This document shows positions 42,148 to 49,002 of a stretch of 51,219 bases of DNA, piece by piece. The DNA comes from a virus: positions 1-51,219 of IMG/VR virus record IMGVR_UViG_3300019871_000003; one strand, 5' to 3'. The notes below the pieces were generated by a model. It was not told the origin of the DNA, did not search any database, and saw only the letters and a list, made by a program, of their open reading frames with translations. Position numbers and translations under genes: made by a program. The stretch's first letter is position 1; each line of letters begins with the position of its first letter.

Positions 42148-42642
42148 ATGAGCAACAACCCATTTCAAGACTTAGGAAGCTTCCTATCGAATTTATTCAA
42201 AAAAATAGTTTCTTGGATAACCGCAGCAGAGCACGTTTTAGGTCCAGTTATTACAATAGCTGAGACACTGTTAAACGGGCTAAAATCTTTCGACAATTCA
42301 GTGGTAGGGCAAACAGTAGAAGGGCTTATAGAGCAATATATTCCTGCATCTACCGGACTGATTAACGCGTTTAAATTACAGCTACCTGTTTGGCTTATTG
42401 ATTTAGGCTGGATACAAAATGAAGCGACTAAAACACTAGATCAGCAATGGCAGGATGCATTGGCTTACCTGGCTACTATTAAAGACCCAAATGTTAAAGC
42501 GACACAACTTGCAGCCCTTAAATCATTATTCCTGCATTTCTTTGGAACTAATTCCGGGACTGTAGTTAATGGCAAGCCGTTGACCATTCAGCAAATGATC
42601 ACGTTATCGCAACCAACACACGACCCGAATATAGTGGCTTAA
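42148..42642 (+). CDS. Hypothetical protein of the lysis region
   Basis: 164 residues. Amphipathic/hydrophobic start (F-L-S-N-L-F-K-K-I-V-S-W-I-T-A-A) and a helical body; no full membrane span is certain. Proteins of this look follow endolysins in some Bacteroidota phages, but I do not know a function. Confidence 0.55.
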   Translation: MSNNPFQDLGSFLSNLFKKIVSWITAAEHVLGPVITIAETLLNGLKSFDNSVVGQTVEGLIEQYIPASTGLINAFKLQLPVWLIDLGWIQNEATKTLDQQWQDALAYLATIKDPNVKATQLAALKSLFLHFFGTNSGTVVNGKPLTIQQMITLSQPTHDPNIVA

Positions 42643-42645
42643 TAT

Positions 42646-42715
42646 TTAAAAGCCCGGCCTGAAAAAAACCGAATGCCTGATCGCTACGGAGAAATAAGTA
42701 AGAAAGGGCTTTTAA
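42646..42715. other. 10-bp inverted repeat with 50-base insert
   Basis: TTAAAAGCCC (42646-42655) pairs perfectly with GGGCTTTTAA (42706-42715). The insert can form smaller stems (GGC/GCC, CCG/CGG). The TTTT in the right arm hints at a terminator, but the loop is too long for a standard one; a small structured RNA at the end of the lysis unit is an alternative. Confidence 0.45.
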
Positions 42716-42725
42716 CTTCAACGCA

Positions 42726-42848
42726 ATGGAAGATAACGGATGGTTTATCATAGGAATAGTACTCATACGAATGGGAGTACTTGCTGTCCTTTGGGATGAT
42801 ATCTATCCGCTTATTAAGTTTATTAAACGACTAACTAGACGAAAATGA
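42726..42848 (+). CDS. 40-residue membrane peptide
   Basis: One span (F-I-I-G-I-V-L-I-R-M-G-V-L-A-V-L) and a basic tail (K-R-L-T-R-R-K). Stop overlaps the next start (ATGA). Small-holin-like in form; function unknown. Confidence 0.5.
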   Translation: MEDNGWFIIGIVLIRMGVLAVLWDDIYPLIKFIKRLTRRK

Positions 42849-43036
42849 CAATAGGCCAACTTCGAGAACATCTAAATAATAGTCCTGCACCTGATGGTTT
42901 TATTATTAAGGTTGAGATAGCGGATGAGTTGTTTGACATTGATAAGATTATCTCTACAGTATACATGCAATTGCCAATCGGTGATGATGCTTTTGAAGTT
43001 ATATCGCTTAAAAACGAAAACTCAATTAAACTATGA
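42845..43036 (+). CDS. 63-residue hypothetical protein
   Basis: Acidic; start (M-T-I-G-Q-L-R-E-H-L) followed by beta-like parts. Coupled by ATGA overlaps on both sides, so very likely translated. Function unknown. Confidence 0.6.
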   Translation: MTIGQLREHLNNSPAPDGFIIKVEIADELFDIDKIISTVYMQLPIGDDAFEVISLKNENSIKL

Positions 43037-43221
43037 AAAGATTATTACCCATATACGTTTTACTGTTATTAGTATGCGTATCTATTAGTTTTACCGTAAA
43101 AGCTCAGGCAAAAAAAGACACCACAAAAGTAAAAGACACTTACAATTACTTTGTTACTATCCCGGCAGAAGATTATATGAAAATGTCGGGGGCGATCAAT
43201 GATTGGCTTCCCTTCTGTTAA
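43033..43221 (+). CDS. Small exported protein
   Basis: 62 residues with a signal peptide (hydrophobic 5-20, ending V-K-A-Q). The mature part is about 36 residues, Lys/Thr/Asp-rich, with a Tyr-Asn-Tyr-Phe stretch. Coupled to the gene before it by ATGA. As the last rightward gene before the lysogeny region, it may act in the envelope during lysis or exclusion (inference). Confidence 0.6.
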   Translation: MKRLLPIYVLLLLVCVSISFTVKAQAKKDTTKVKDTYNYFVTIPAEDYMKMSGAINDWLPFC

Positions 43222-43480
43222 TAAAAACTAAAGAGCGTTCTGCTTTTTTTGTATCAAATTTTTTACAAACAATCCTATTTTAATACATAGTTAAGTGTTA
43301 CAGGCACTTATGAGACTAATAATGTTATACAAAGTATTTTTATTGTATTATAACTTACATTTATTAATTATGCATTAATTAATGAGTAACATTATCGTTA
43401 ATACATCGTAAAAATATTAACCTTGTTTTAAAAAGCATACCAATAAAATGAAACCAATTTAGATCGCCTTTTTACTTACC
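43222..43480. other. AT-rich non-coding stretch
   Basis: No gene seen. AT-rich, with an imperfect inverted repeat (GTTATACAA at 43324 facing GTATTATAAC near 43345) that shares the GTTATACAA half-site of the RHH operator at 8316, and a TTAATT-ATGCAT-TAATTAA near-palindrome around 43363-43381. It could hold a second RHH operator or an unwinding element. Nothing else can be supported. Confidence 0.4.
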
Positions 43481-43484
43481 TTTG
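43477..43484 (+). promoter_or_regulatory. -7 box upstream of the structured RNA
   Basis: TACCTTTG matches TAnnTTTG exactly. A transcript from here would start near 43491, just before the structured region at 43510. No clear -33 TTG lies at the usual distance, so the promoter is only probable. Confidence 0.5.
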
Positions 43485-43509
43485 AAGGGTAAAAAATATT
43501 GTACACCGA

Positions 43510-43655
43510 GTGCTGCAGCTCCAAATTACGAAAAATAAAAATCCGCAGCACTGCACAGCAGTACGCCAGCAAATGGCGTAGTTGGTATTGTTTGTGCTGC
43601 GGTAGGGCTTCGTAACCCTGGAGTTGACCATCAGTCCACTACGTCATTTTTTTTT
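43510..43655 (+). ncRNA. Strongly structured leader or small RNA before the RadC-like gene
   Basis: Perfect helices are visible: CCGCAGCAC (43543-43551) with GTGCTGCGG (43594-43602); TACGCCA (43562-43568) with TGGCGTA (43574-43580); AGGG (43604-43607) with CCCT (43616-43619). AGCTCC (43517-43522) can pair with GGAGTT (43620-43625), closing the whole fold and covering GGAG and the TTG start. An alternative helix, GTGCTGC (43510-43516) with GCAGCAC (43545-43551), excludes the first one. CGTAGT-GG (43577-43585) can pair with CCACTACG (43636-43643) just before nine T. Two exclusive folds, plus a U run, suggest a switch/attenuator or a stand-alone RNA. A 'radC RNA' family upstream of radC-like genes has been described elsewhere; I cannot tell whether this is related. 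Confidence 0.55.
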
Positions 43656-44100
43656 ACGCAAGACGTTGAAGCATTCTCAGGTAAAGGTTACCTATAACCC
43701 TAAAATCTTATCACCGCCGATCTGTTCATCATCGGAAACCTACCGTTTTTTAAATAAAATATGGGATAAGGGACTTATTAACCTACAGGAACAAGTTGTA
43801 TTTTTATTTTTGAACGGAAATAACCAGGTGATCACATGGCGCTGTATCAATACCGGAACTGATAATCAATCTCTATTCGATTTAAAATTAGCTTTATGTA
43901 TCGCTCTTAACTGCGCAGCCAGTAAAATGATTATTTCGCACAATCATCCATCGGGGCCGCTTTATCCCTCAAGAGACGATATAAATATTACTAAACGAAT
44001 GAAAAGCGCGGGCAATTTAATTGACATACCTGTGGTGGACCATATAATAGTAAACCGGGCTAATTACTTTTCATTTTTGGATAACGATTTGATGGATTAG
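43624..44100 (+). CDS. RadC-like JAB/MPN-domain protein
   Basis: 158 residues from TTG 43624, or 144 from TTG 43666; no ATG fits. The later start lies after the T run of the structured RNA and leaves the family start V-K-V-T-Y-N-P-K intact. The JAMM metal site is complete: Glu near 56, H-N-H-P-S-G (106-111), Asp near 118. RadC-family JAB proteins of this size are frequent on mobile elements; the old DNA-repair label is doubtful and an anti-restriction or mobile-element role is suspected. It converges on the integrase gene, overlapping by four bases. Confidence 0.8.
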   Translation: MTISPLRHFFLRKTLKHSQVKVTYNPKILSPPICSSSETYRFLNKIWDKGLINLQEQVVFLFLNGNNQVITWRCINTGTDNQSLFDLKLALCIALNCAASKMIISHNHPSGPLYPSRDDINITKRMKSAGNLIDIPVVDHIIVNRANYFSFLDNDLMD

Positions 44101-45251
44101 ATTTTACGTCCCTTGTCCAAGACACGCCCACGCTCAACACGGCCAAGGCTTTTTAAATATTCCATAGTGATCAGAGGTGTAGCGTGTCTGAATAACAACT
44201 GAATGTCCCTTACAGGCGCGCCATCATCAAATAAATGACAGGCCCTTGTTGACTTAAAGCAATAGAGCCCGTAATCATCCCCTAATTTAAAATGCTTTTT
44301 AACTGGCCTGAACCGCCTTGCAAAGTTATCTGTGCCAACGCGAACGGGTCCTGGTTTGTCTTTTCTGCCAAATAAATACCAGTGAGCAGGGTATTGGCCT
44401 AAATCGAGTTCTAATAATAATTCTTCAAACTCCGGGTAAATAGGCACTGGCTGCCGCACCTTGTTTTTTGCTACCCATGCATCAACAAAGAAAAGTTTGT
44501 TTTTAAAGTCGAAGTCACCACACCTTAGTTCTAAAGCTTCAGCCTCATTTCGCAAGCCGGTATAATAAATAACCTGGCAGACAAACCAAAGATATTTATC
44601 AGTTTCAATGGTATTTTTTTTAATAGCTTCAAACTCTTCGTCTGTATAAGCAATATTCCCTCTCGATTCCACTATATCGCGCGTTATTTTTGTCGCAGGG
44701 TTTCTTTCTAAATAATCGTCATAGTTATCTATGTAGTGATTGAAGAATCGCCTGAGATCATTTAAATAGTGGTTGACAGTTTTACCAGATGTAACCTTTG
44801 ATCTTTTCTTTACATATTCTATAAATTCAAAAATATGCTGCTTCTTTATTTGTCCGATGAGTAAATGAGTAAGATTGACTGATTCCAGCCAGCGTTTAAA
44901 CACATTCATTTCCAGTTCATATTTTCGCCGGGTATTTTTACGAAGCTTTGAATCTTGAATATATTGGATAAACTTATCCAGGCAGGCAATAATATTTTGC
45001 TGATCATTATCGCTGTCGGGTGATAATTCATCATGTGGAGAACCGCCTTTTTCGAGCCACATATTTACCATGTTACAATAGGTCATGGCTAACTCAAAGC
45101 GTTCTGATTTTGTTTTACGGGTATTTATGTCTTTAAAAATCTTATACCTTCGAAACTTTTTTGTCTGTTTATCTCTAAAAGAGTAGAATATAAACCACTG
45201 CTTTTTTATACTGCCGCCAGCGTCATATATTTCAGCTTTTTTATAGTTCAT
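44097..45251 (-). CDS. Tyrosine recombinase integrase
   Basis: 384 residues from the ATG at 45251. A longer frame reaches 45389, but its first 46 codons run through the att core and arm sites and look unlike an integrase, so I reject it. Arm-binding domain, then a SAM-like core-binding domain (about 95-185), then the catalytic domain: T-G-L-R-N-E-A (first Arg), K-S-T-R (second Arg), R-H-A-T near the end, and the nucleophile in M-E-Y-L. It integrates the phage into a tRNA gene (see attP). Confidence 0.92.
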   Translation of the reverse strand: MNYKKAEIYDAGGSIKKQWFIFYSFRDKQTKKFRRYKIFKDINTRKTKSERFELAMTYCNMVNMWLEKGGSPHDELSPDSDNDQQNIIACLDKFIQYIQDSKLRKNTRRKYELEMNVFKRWLESVNLTHLLIGQIKKQHIFEFIEYVKKRSKVTSGKTVNHYLNDLRRFFNHYIDNYDDYLERNPATKITRDIVESRGNIAYTDEEFEAIKKNTIETDKYLWFVCQVIYYTGLRNEAEALELRCGDFDFKNKLFFVDAWVAKNKVRQPVPIYPEFEELLLELDLGQYPAHWYLFGRKDKPGPVRVGTDNFARRFRPVKKHFKLGDDYGLYCFKSTRACHLFDDGAPVRDIQLLFRHATPLITMEYLKSLGRVERGRVLDKGRKI

Positions 45252-45253
45252 TG

Positions 45254-45430
45254 TTGTCAGTAGTTTGTCAGTGAACGGCACTAACTTGTTGATTGTCAGT
45301 GCCGTTTTCGTGGAGCCGGAGGGATTCGAAAAATCGTCTACCCCTAAAACAGGCTCAAAAGGGCATTTTTTGAGTGAATTTGATGGCATATTGAGGCTAA
45401 AAAATGGATTTTGTCAGTGGTTTGTCAGTG
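45254..45430. other. Phage attachment site attP with arm sites
   Basis: Core TGGAGCCGGAGGGATTCGAA (45311-45330) is, on the minus strand, the T loop, T-stem 3' side and acceptor 3' end of a tRNA gene (TTCGAATCCCTC...CTCCA). Arm-type repeats TTGTCAGTG (five copies, one ending in T only) lie at 45254-45261, 45265-45273, 45293-45301 on one side and 45411-45419, 45422-45430 on the other. A 9-bp inverted repeat (AACGGCACT 45274-45282, AGTGCCGTT 45298-45306) is nested in the left arm. No full tRNA is present, so this is attP, and attB should be the 3' end of a host tRNA gene. Confidence 0.85.
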
Positions 45431-45898
45431 AGATTTGTAATGTATTTTATTATGGGCAAGCGTTTTTTGCATGTCCTTTAGTTCATTTTTCAATAAATCA
45501 ATTTGCTTTTGCATGCCGGACATGATCACGTCTTTTAACTGTAATTGTGCTTTTACCTCAGCTATATCGGTTATAGAAAGTCTCGTCTTTTTTGATTTCA
45601 ACATATATCCAGTCCCGAACGTAATCCATTCTGAAGAGTAACCCAATTTATCGCAGGCATCAATAAACCTTTTGCTTACGGGTACTTTTCCCTGAATGAT
45701 CTTATAAATACCCATCCGGCTAAATTTAGTATCCTTTGCAAACTTCGCAAGGCCGCCAGTTGTACCTTCGCTATAATCCTGGTATACTGCTATAGCCCGT
45801 AATGTTTCCGCCGATATCCCAGGCCCCCCTTCAGCTTTTTTAAGAACAGGGCCCGTTCGTCCAGTAACAGCCAGTTCTTTAGTTTGTTGTGCCATCAT
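45425..45898 (-). CDS. HTH protein with coiled-coil tail
   Basis: 157 residues. The middle (L-A-K-F-A-K-D-T-K-F-S-R-M-G-I-Y-K-I-I) fits a HTH with recognition helix near 60-72, then S-S-E-W-I-T-F-G-T-G-Y-M-L, a sequence I associate with Bacteroidota phage regulators. From about 108 on it is a coiled coil. Its end overlaps one attP arm site. It lies between integrase and lipoprotein on the same strand and may be an excisionase-like or secondary regulator. Confidence 0.7.
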   Translation of the reverse strand: MMAQQTKELAVTGRTGPVLKKAEGGPGISAETLRAIAVYQDYSEGTTGGLAKFAKDTKFSRMGIYKIIQGKVPVSKRFIDACDKLGYSSEWITFGTGYMLKSKKTRLSITDIAEVKAQLQLKDVIMSGMQKQIDLLKNELKDMQKTLAHNKIHYKSH

Positions 45899-45943
45899 AT
45901 TTAGTTTGTTGTTAAATTTTATACACTCTAGTTAATAAAATGT

Positions 45944-46324
45944 TTATTCTTTTTGATAAATATCTGTTATATTATATATCGTATACCCATCTGGAGATAT
46001 AAGTTGACTTTGTAAAGAAAACTCGGTATCGCTCTTTTTTACGAGAGGGCAATTACCACCGTAAATATTTATATAACTATTGGCCCCCAATTTGTACAAA
46101 TATCCAACAGTTGAACCGCCGCTATAAACTGCATCAGAAGTGAAGGTAAATTCATTTGAAAACACCACCGTATCTGTTTTTTGTGTGGTTTCGTTATGTT
46201 CGAATCGGGCAATGTTTTTCCATTTCCCTATAATCCAGTTTTCAGGCGCTGCGGGCTGTTGGGTTTCTTTTTTTGAACATCCAAATACCGTTAAAGTAAA
46301 AGCAATAAGTAATAATTTTTTCAT
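45944..46324 (-). CDS. Lipoprotein of the lysogeny module
   Basis: 126 residues. The first 16 residues form a lipoprotein signal with a lipobox ending F-G-C, then S-K-K-E-T-Q-Q-P. The mature part (about 110 residues) looks like a lipocalin-type beta-barrel (W-I-I-G-K-W-K-N-I-A-R-F ... T-V-V-F-S-N-E-F-T-F-T-S-D). It lies between repressor and HTH gene on the leftward strand, so it is probably expressed in the lysogen. Such genes often cause superinfection exclusion or change the cell surface (inference). Confidence 0.75.
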   Translation of the reverse strand: MKKLLLIAFTLTVFGCSKKETQQPAAPENWIIGKWKNIARFEHNETTQKTDTVVFSNEFTFTSDAVYSGGSTVGYLYKLGANSYINIYGGNCPLVKKSDTEFSLQSQLISPDGYTIYNITDIYQKE

Positions 46325-46344
46325 TTTGATTAGGGTTTAATTGT

Positions 46345-47112
46345 TTAAGTTCTTTTATCCAGCCATCCTTCGATCAGCCAGATGTTGTTTATTTTAGATT
46401 TTGGGATAGTAAAATCATCATAGTTCTCATTTTCGCTTTTTAATAGAAAATGTTTATCGTCTTTATCTTTCCTGATGTACTTCAAGTATCGCCTGCCATC
46501 TGTACAGGTAATACCATATATCTGCCCGTATTCTAAATGGCTACGCCAGTCATTTATCTTTATGCCAAATAGAATATTTCCGGATCTGATCTTTGATTCC
46601 ATGCTATCCGAATAGGCCCTGAAAGCAGTGCACCCATAAAACTCAGGCACGTCCATATAGTATTCAGGATATATAGTTGCATCTTCATAATACATCTCAG
46701 CAGCCCCCGCCATAAAATCAGCATTGTAAAAAGGAATTAAGGCGTCAGATTTGCGTTTGTTTACATGGTGATTAGTAATAATTCCATCGGGCGTAATGAT
46801 ATCGCTGATTGCGGGTTTTAAGTAATCCTTACCCGGTGCTGATACTTGATTTTTACTTGAATTAGTTCTATCAATATTATCGACTACATGGGTATTAGTT
46901 TCCCCGATTGGGGAATTTGATTTTCTATTTTCCACTTGTAAAATATTGGCATATGATTTGAATAGTTTCTCTCTGAAATCCCGATCCAATACATCTTTTC
47001 TAAAATGATACCCAAGGTTCTGCCTAGTCATATTCAAGGTTTTAGCCACCTCGTTTATTTCTATACCAGCCCCCTTTAGTTGATTCTTAAGCTTTTCGCC
47101 CTCTTTTTGCAT
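46345..47112 (-). CDS. S24-family (CI/LexA-like) phage repressor
   Basis: 255 residues. N-terminal HTH: I-E-I-N-E-V-A-K-T-L-N-M-T-R-Q-N-L-G-Y-H-F-R-K near 16-38. Ser/Asn-rich linker, then a S24 peptidase fold: A-G-A-A-E-M near 133 (possible Ala-Gly cleavage site), catalytic Ser in Y-S-D-S-M near 170, Lys in R-Y-L-K-Y near 215. Self-cleavage of such repressors leads to induction. It faces the early promoter across the inverted-repeat operator. Confidence 0.88.
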   Translation of the reverse strand: MQKEGEKLKNQLKGAGIEINEVAKTLNMTRQNLGYHFRKDVLDRDFREKLFKSYANILQVENRKSNSPIGETNTHVVDNIDRTNSSKNQVSAPGKDYLKPAISDIITPDGIITNHHVNKRKSDALIPFYNADFMAGAAEMYYEDATIYPEYYMDVPEFYGCTAFRAYSDSMESKIRSGNILFGIKINDWRSHLEYGQIYGITCTDGRRYLKYIRKDKDDKHFLLKSENENYDDFTIPKSKINNIWLIEGWLDKRT

Positions 47113-47134
47113 GTAAAATGGATGTGGAAAACTT

Positions 47135-47174
47135 TTTTACAAATTATTTTACTTTTTATTTTGCATTTGTAAAA
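47135..47174. promoter_or_regulatory. Operator between repressor and early genes
   Basis: TTTTACAAAT (47135-47144) and ATTTGTAAAA (47165-47174) form a perfect 10-bp inverted repeat with a 20-base gap. Related bits recur: ATGTAAAAT at 47111-47119 and ACATTTGTA at 47184-47192. The right copy lies inside the early promoter spacer, so occupancy would block transcription. Confidence 0.65.
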
Positions 47175-47190
47175 TAAGATGTTACATTTG
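47161..47190 (+). promoter_or_regulatory. Early rightward promoter
   Basis: TTG at 47161-47163, 19 bases, then TACATTTG at 47183-47190, a full match to the Bacteroidota pattern. Transcription would start near 47197 and read into the early genes at 47230. It overlaps the repressor operator. Confidence 0.8.
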
Positions 47191-47229
47191 TACTATACTA
47201 TAATCAAATATACTAAAACAATATATACA

Positions 47230-47436
47230 ATGTCAACAATAGAAATGCCAAAGACCTATAAAGAGGAACTCGAAGAACTCGGGGTAGGGGAAAGTATTGC
47301 GATTGAAAAAGACAAAAGACAGACTTGGTCTAATGCTATTTATACCGCTCAGGGTAAAACAAACAAGCAGTTTTGCATAAGAACAATCAGGGCTACAGGA
47401 GAAATAAGGGTTTGGAGGCTCGCTGATGCAGAGTAG
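47230..47436 (+). CDS. First early gene, small hypothetical protein
   Basis: 68 residues from the ATG at 47230. An in-frame ATG at 47179 lies inside the promoter, so is excluded. Acidic start (K-E-E-L-E-E-L-G-V-G-E-S-I-A-I) and beta-rich end (C-I-R-T-I-R-A-T-G-E-I-R-V-W-R). It stands in the cro position but has no HTH I can see. Similar to small phage proteins of unknown function. Confidence 0.65.
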   Translation: MSTIEMPKTYKEELEELGVGESIAIEKDKRQTWSNAIYTAQGKTNKQFCIRTIRATGEIRVWRLADAE

Positions 47437-47578
47437 TGTTAAGCGAGAAACTATGAATTCGCTTATGCAGGAAAATGTTAATCTGATCTTATGGGTTACT
47501 CAACTGCAAACCGAAAATGACAAACTAAAGGCCGAAAATGAATTATTGATCAGCCTGATAAAAATAGAAGACATATAA
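47426..47578 (+). CDS. 50-residue coiled-coil peptide
   Basis: Starts 11 bases inside the previous gene. Leucine-zipper-like heptads (L-Q-T-E-N-D-K-L-K-A-E-N-E-L-L-I-S-L-I). A small dimer that could bind another protein; function unknown. Confidence 0.55.
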   Translation: MQSSVKRETMNSLMQENVNLILWVTQLQTENDKLKAENELLISLIKIEDI

Positions 47579-47580
47579 AA

Positions 47581-47730
47581 ATGCATATCGCTCATTCAAA
47601 TATCGAAAAGCCGGAAGTAAAAGCTAAAAAGCGGGTGCCTCTTTATAAAGATCAGGCGGTTTTAAATAGCATGTTAAAGGCGTTCACATTAGAAATGAAC
47701 GAGAAAATAAGAAAATCAAAAATCAAATAA
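47581..47730 (+). CDS. 49-residue basic protein
   Basis: Two bases after the previous gene. Lys-rich (V-K-A-K-K-R-V-P, K-I-R-K-S-K-I-K). No family recognised; coding supported by spacing. Confidence 0.5.
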   Translation: MHIAHSNIEKPEVKAKKRVPLYKDQAVLNSMLKAFTLEMNEKIRKSKIK

Positions 47731-47774
47731 ACAAAAAAGGCTACGGCTGGACCCGTAACCCATTAAACTAAAAT

Positions 47775-48065
47775 ATGATGGAAGCAAATTTAACACAATC
47801 AATTAACAAAAGCAAACTGACCTTAAAGAAAGGTGATGCTTGCTTAACCAGAAGTTACCTGGAGCTTTTTTATAAAGGCTTCAAGCACTTCTACAAAATG
47901 AATATGGGTGAGAACTTCATTGTATTCATTATACCATCGCCAGCAACAGTAAACGGAGCGGTTGAAGCGGCACAAAAAAGAATAGCCGAAAATGGATACC
48001 CATTGCAGGTTGTCAGAGTTGGTCATTATCTGACCTCTAATACATTTATCGTAAAAGCAGCATAA
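47775..48065 (+). CDS. Early hypothetical protein
   Basis: 96 residues. Aromatic helical part (L-E-L-F-Y-K-G-F-K-H-F-Y-K-M) then an alpha/beta end. No family recognised. Starts after the small GGCTACGG/CCCGTAACC hairpin-like leader. Confidence 0.55.
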   Translation: MMEANLTQSINKSKLTLKKGDACLTRSYLELFYKGFKHFYKMNMGENFIVFIIPSPATVNGAVEAAQKRIAENGYPLQVVRVGHYLTSNTFIVKAA

Positions 48066-48067
48066 CC

Positions 48068-48241
48068 ATGAAAAACGTAATAATGTTCTTCGCTATAGTT
48101 GCCGCCTGTACGGTGGTAATTATACTTCAACAAAAGGGTTATTTCAATAGTGCAGTTGCTGAGATAATAACGCTTGCAATATTTATCGGCGGTGCTACAA
48201 TTGTGGCTAAGCGTTTCGAGAAAGGCAGGAAAGACGCATGA
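48068..48241 (+). CDS. 57-residue two-span membrane protein
   Basis: Two hydrophobic segments (5-20 and 32-46) with a basic end (K-R-F-E-K-G-R-K-D-A). Stop overlaps the next start (ATGA). An early membrane protein may act in exclusion or host takeover; unknown. Confidence 0.6.
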   Translation: MKNVIMFFAIVAACTVVIILQQKGYFNSAVAEIITLAIFIGGATIVAKRFEKGRKDA

Positions 48242-48468
48242 GAACTCCACTATGTCAATCACCTGAACAGGCACTTGCTGGCTTAAAAAAGTTTCAAGCA
48301 GAATTACAAGCCCTTCAAACAAAGTATTTCTTTACTGAAATGCACTCGGCAGACGAAGATTTTAAAACAGGCGTAATGCAGCCACTTTATGAGGCCGAAA
48401 AGGCTTCAATGGCGCTACTGGACAGATTGGTATTAGTTACTACAGAAAGCAGAGGTGTACAATGCTAA
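48238..48468 (+). CDS. Early helical protein
   Basis: 76 residues, helical, coupled by ATGA upstream and overlapping the next gene by seven bases. No family recognised. Confidence 0.55.
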   Translation: MRTPLCQSPEQALAGLKKFQAELQALQTKYFFTEMHSADEDFKTGVMQPLYEAEKASMALLDRLVLVTTESRGVQC

Positions 48469-48746
48469 GCACCAACGAAATCGCCATTGTCTGGAAAACA
48501 GCTTTTAACGAATACCAGAACAATGAAGACGACCCACGTAAAATTCATGATGTGGTGATAGATTTTACTTCAGAGGTTTTAAAATCCGAAGTCAATCCGC
48601 TGATCACAGCATTAAAGAATAACTGCAGGTTGTTTGTGGTGCAGCTTAACGATCCGCTGATTCCTAAAGATCATAAAAATTATATCCGTGAATGCCTGGA
48701 TAAAACACAGGCTTTAATAAAGGGAACGGAGGCGGTTAAATGCTAA
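48462..48746 (+). CDS. Early hypothetical protein
   Basis: 94 residues, helical. Like its two neighbours it overlaps the genes on both sides by several bases, which suggests tightly coupled translation. Ends in G-T-E-A-V-K-C. Function unknown. Confidence 0.55.
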   Translation: MLSTNEIAIVWKTAFNEYQNNEDDPRKIHDVVIDFTSEVLKSEVNPLITALKNNCRLFVVQLNDPLIPKDHKNYIRECLDKTQALIKGTEAVKC

Positions 48747-48982
48747 ATCAGGGCAACATAGTTGTGGTCTGGTATCCTGAACACGGATTACGTACCCGCA
48801 ACTGTCAGACAACAGTATATCCACCGAAATATGTAAAACGTCCATCAGTTGATGCCGAAACACAGGTTAAAAATTACAATAAGTGGTCTATGTATATCAG
48901 GCGCGAAGTAGTTCTGATGGCCGGTGATGGTAACAGCCAGGTAGATGAAGCAAAACGCATCCTGGAAAAACAAATTAAATAA
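48740..48982 (+). CDS. Early hypothetical protein
   Basis: 80 residues, starting seven bases inside the preceding gene. Alpha/beta with V-V-V-W-Y-P-E-H-G near the start and a helical end. No family recognised. Confidence 0.55.
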   Translation: MLNQGNIVVVWYPEHGLRTRNCQTTVYPPKYVKRPSVDAETQVKNYNKWSMYIRREVVLMAGDGNSQVDEAKRILEKQIK

Positions 48983-49002
48983 CCTAATCAAACTTAAATA
49001 CA

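Noticed and set aside
42680-42705. Hammerhead-like core (CTGAT ... GAAA)
   Set aside because: The required CUGANGA sequence is not present, and the helices do not fit.
45311-45330. Complete tRNA gene
   Set aside because: Only the T arm and acceptor end are present; no anticodon arm lies next to it.
45252-45389. N-terminal extension of the integrase
   Set aside because: These codons coincide with the tRNA-derived att core and arm repeats and show no integrase features.
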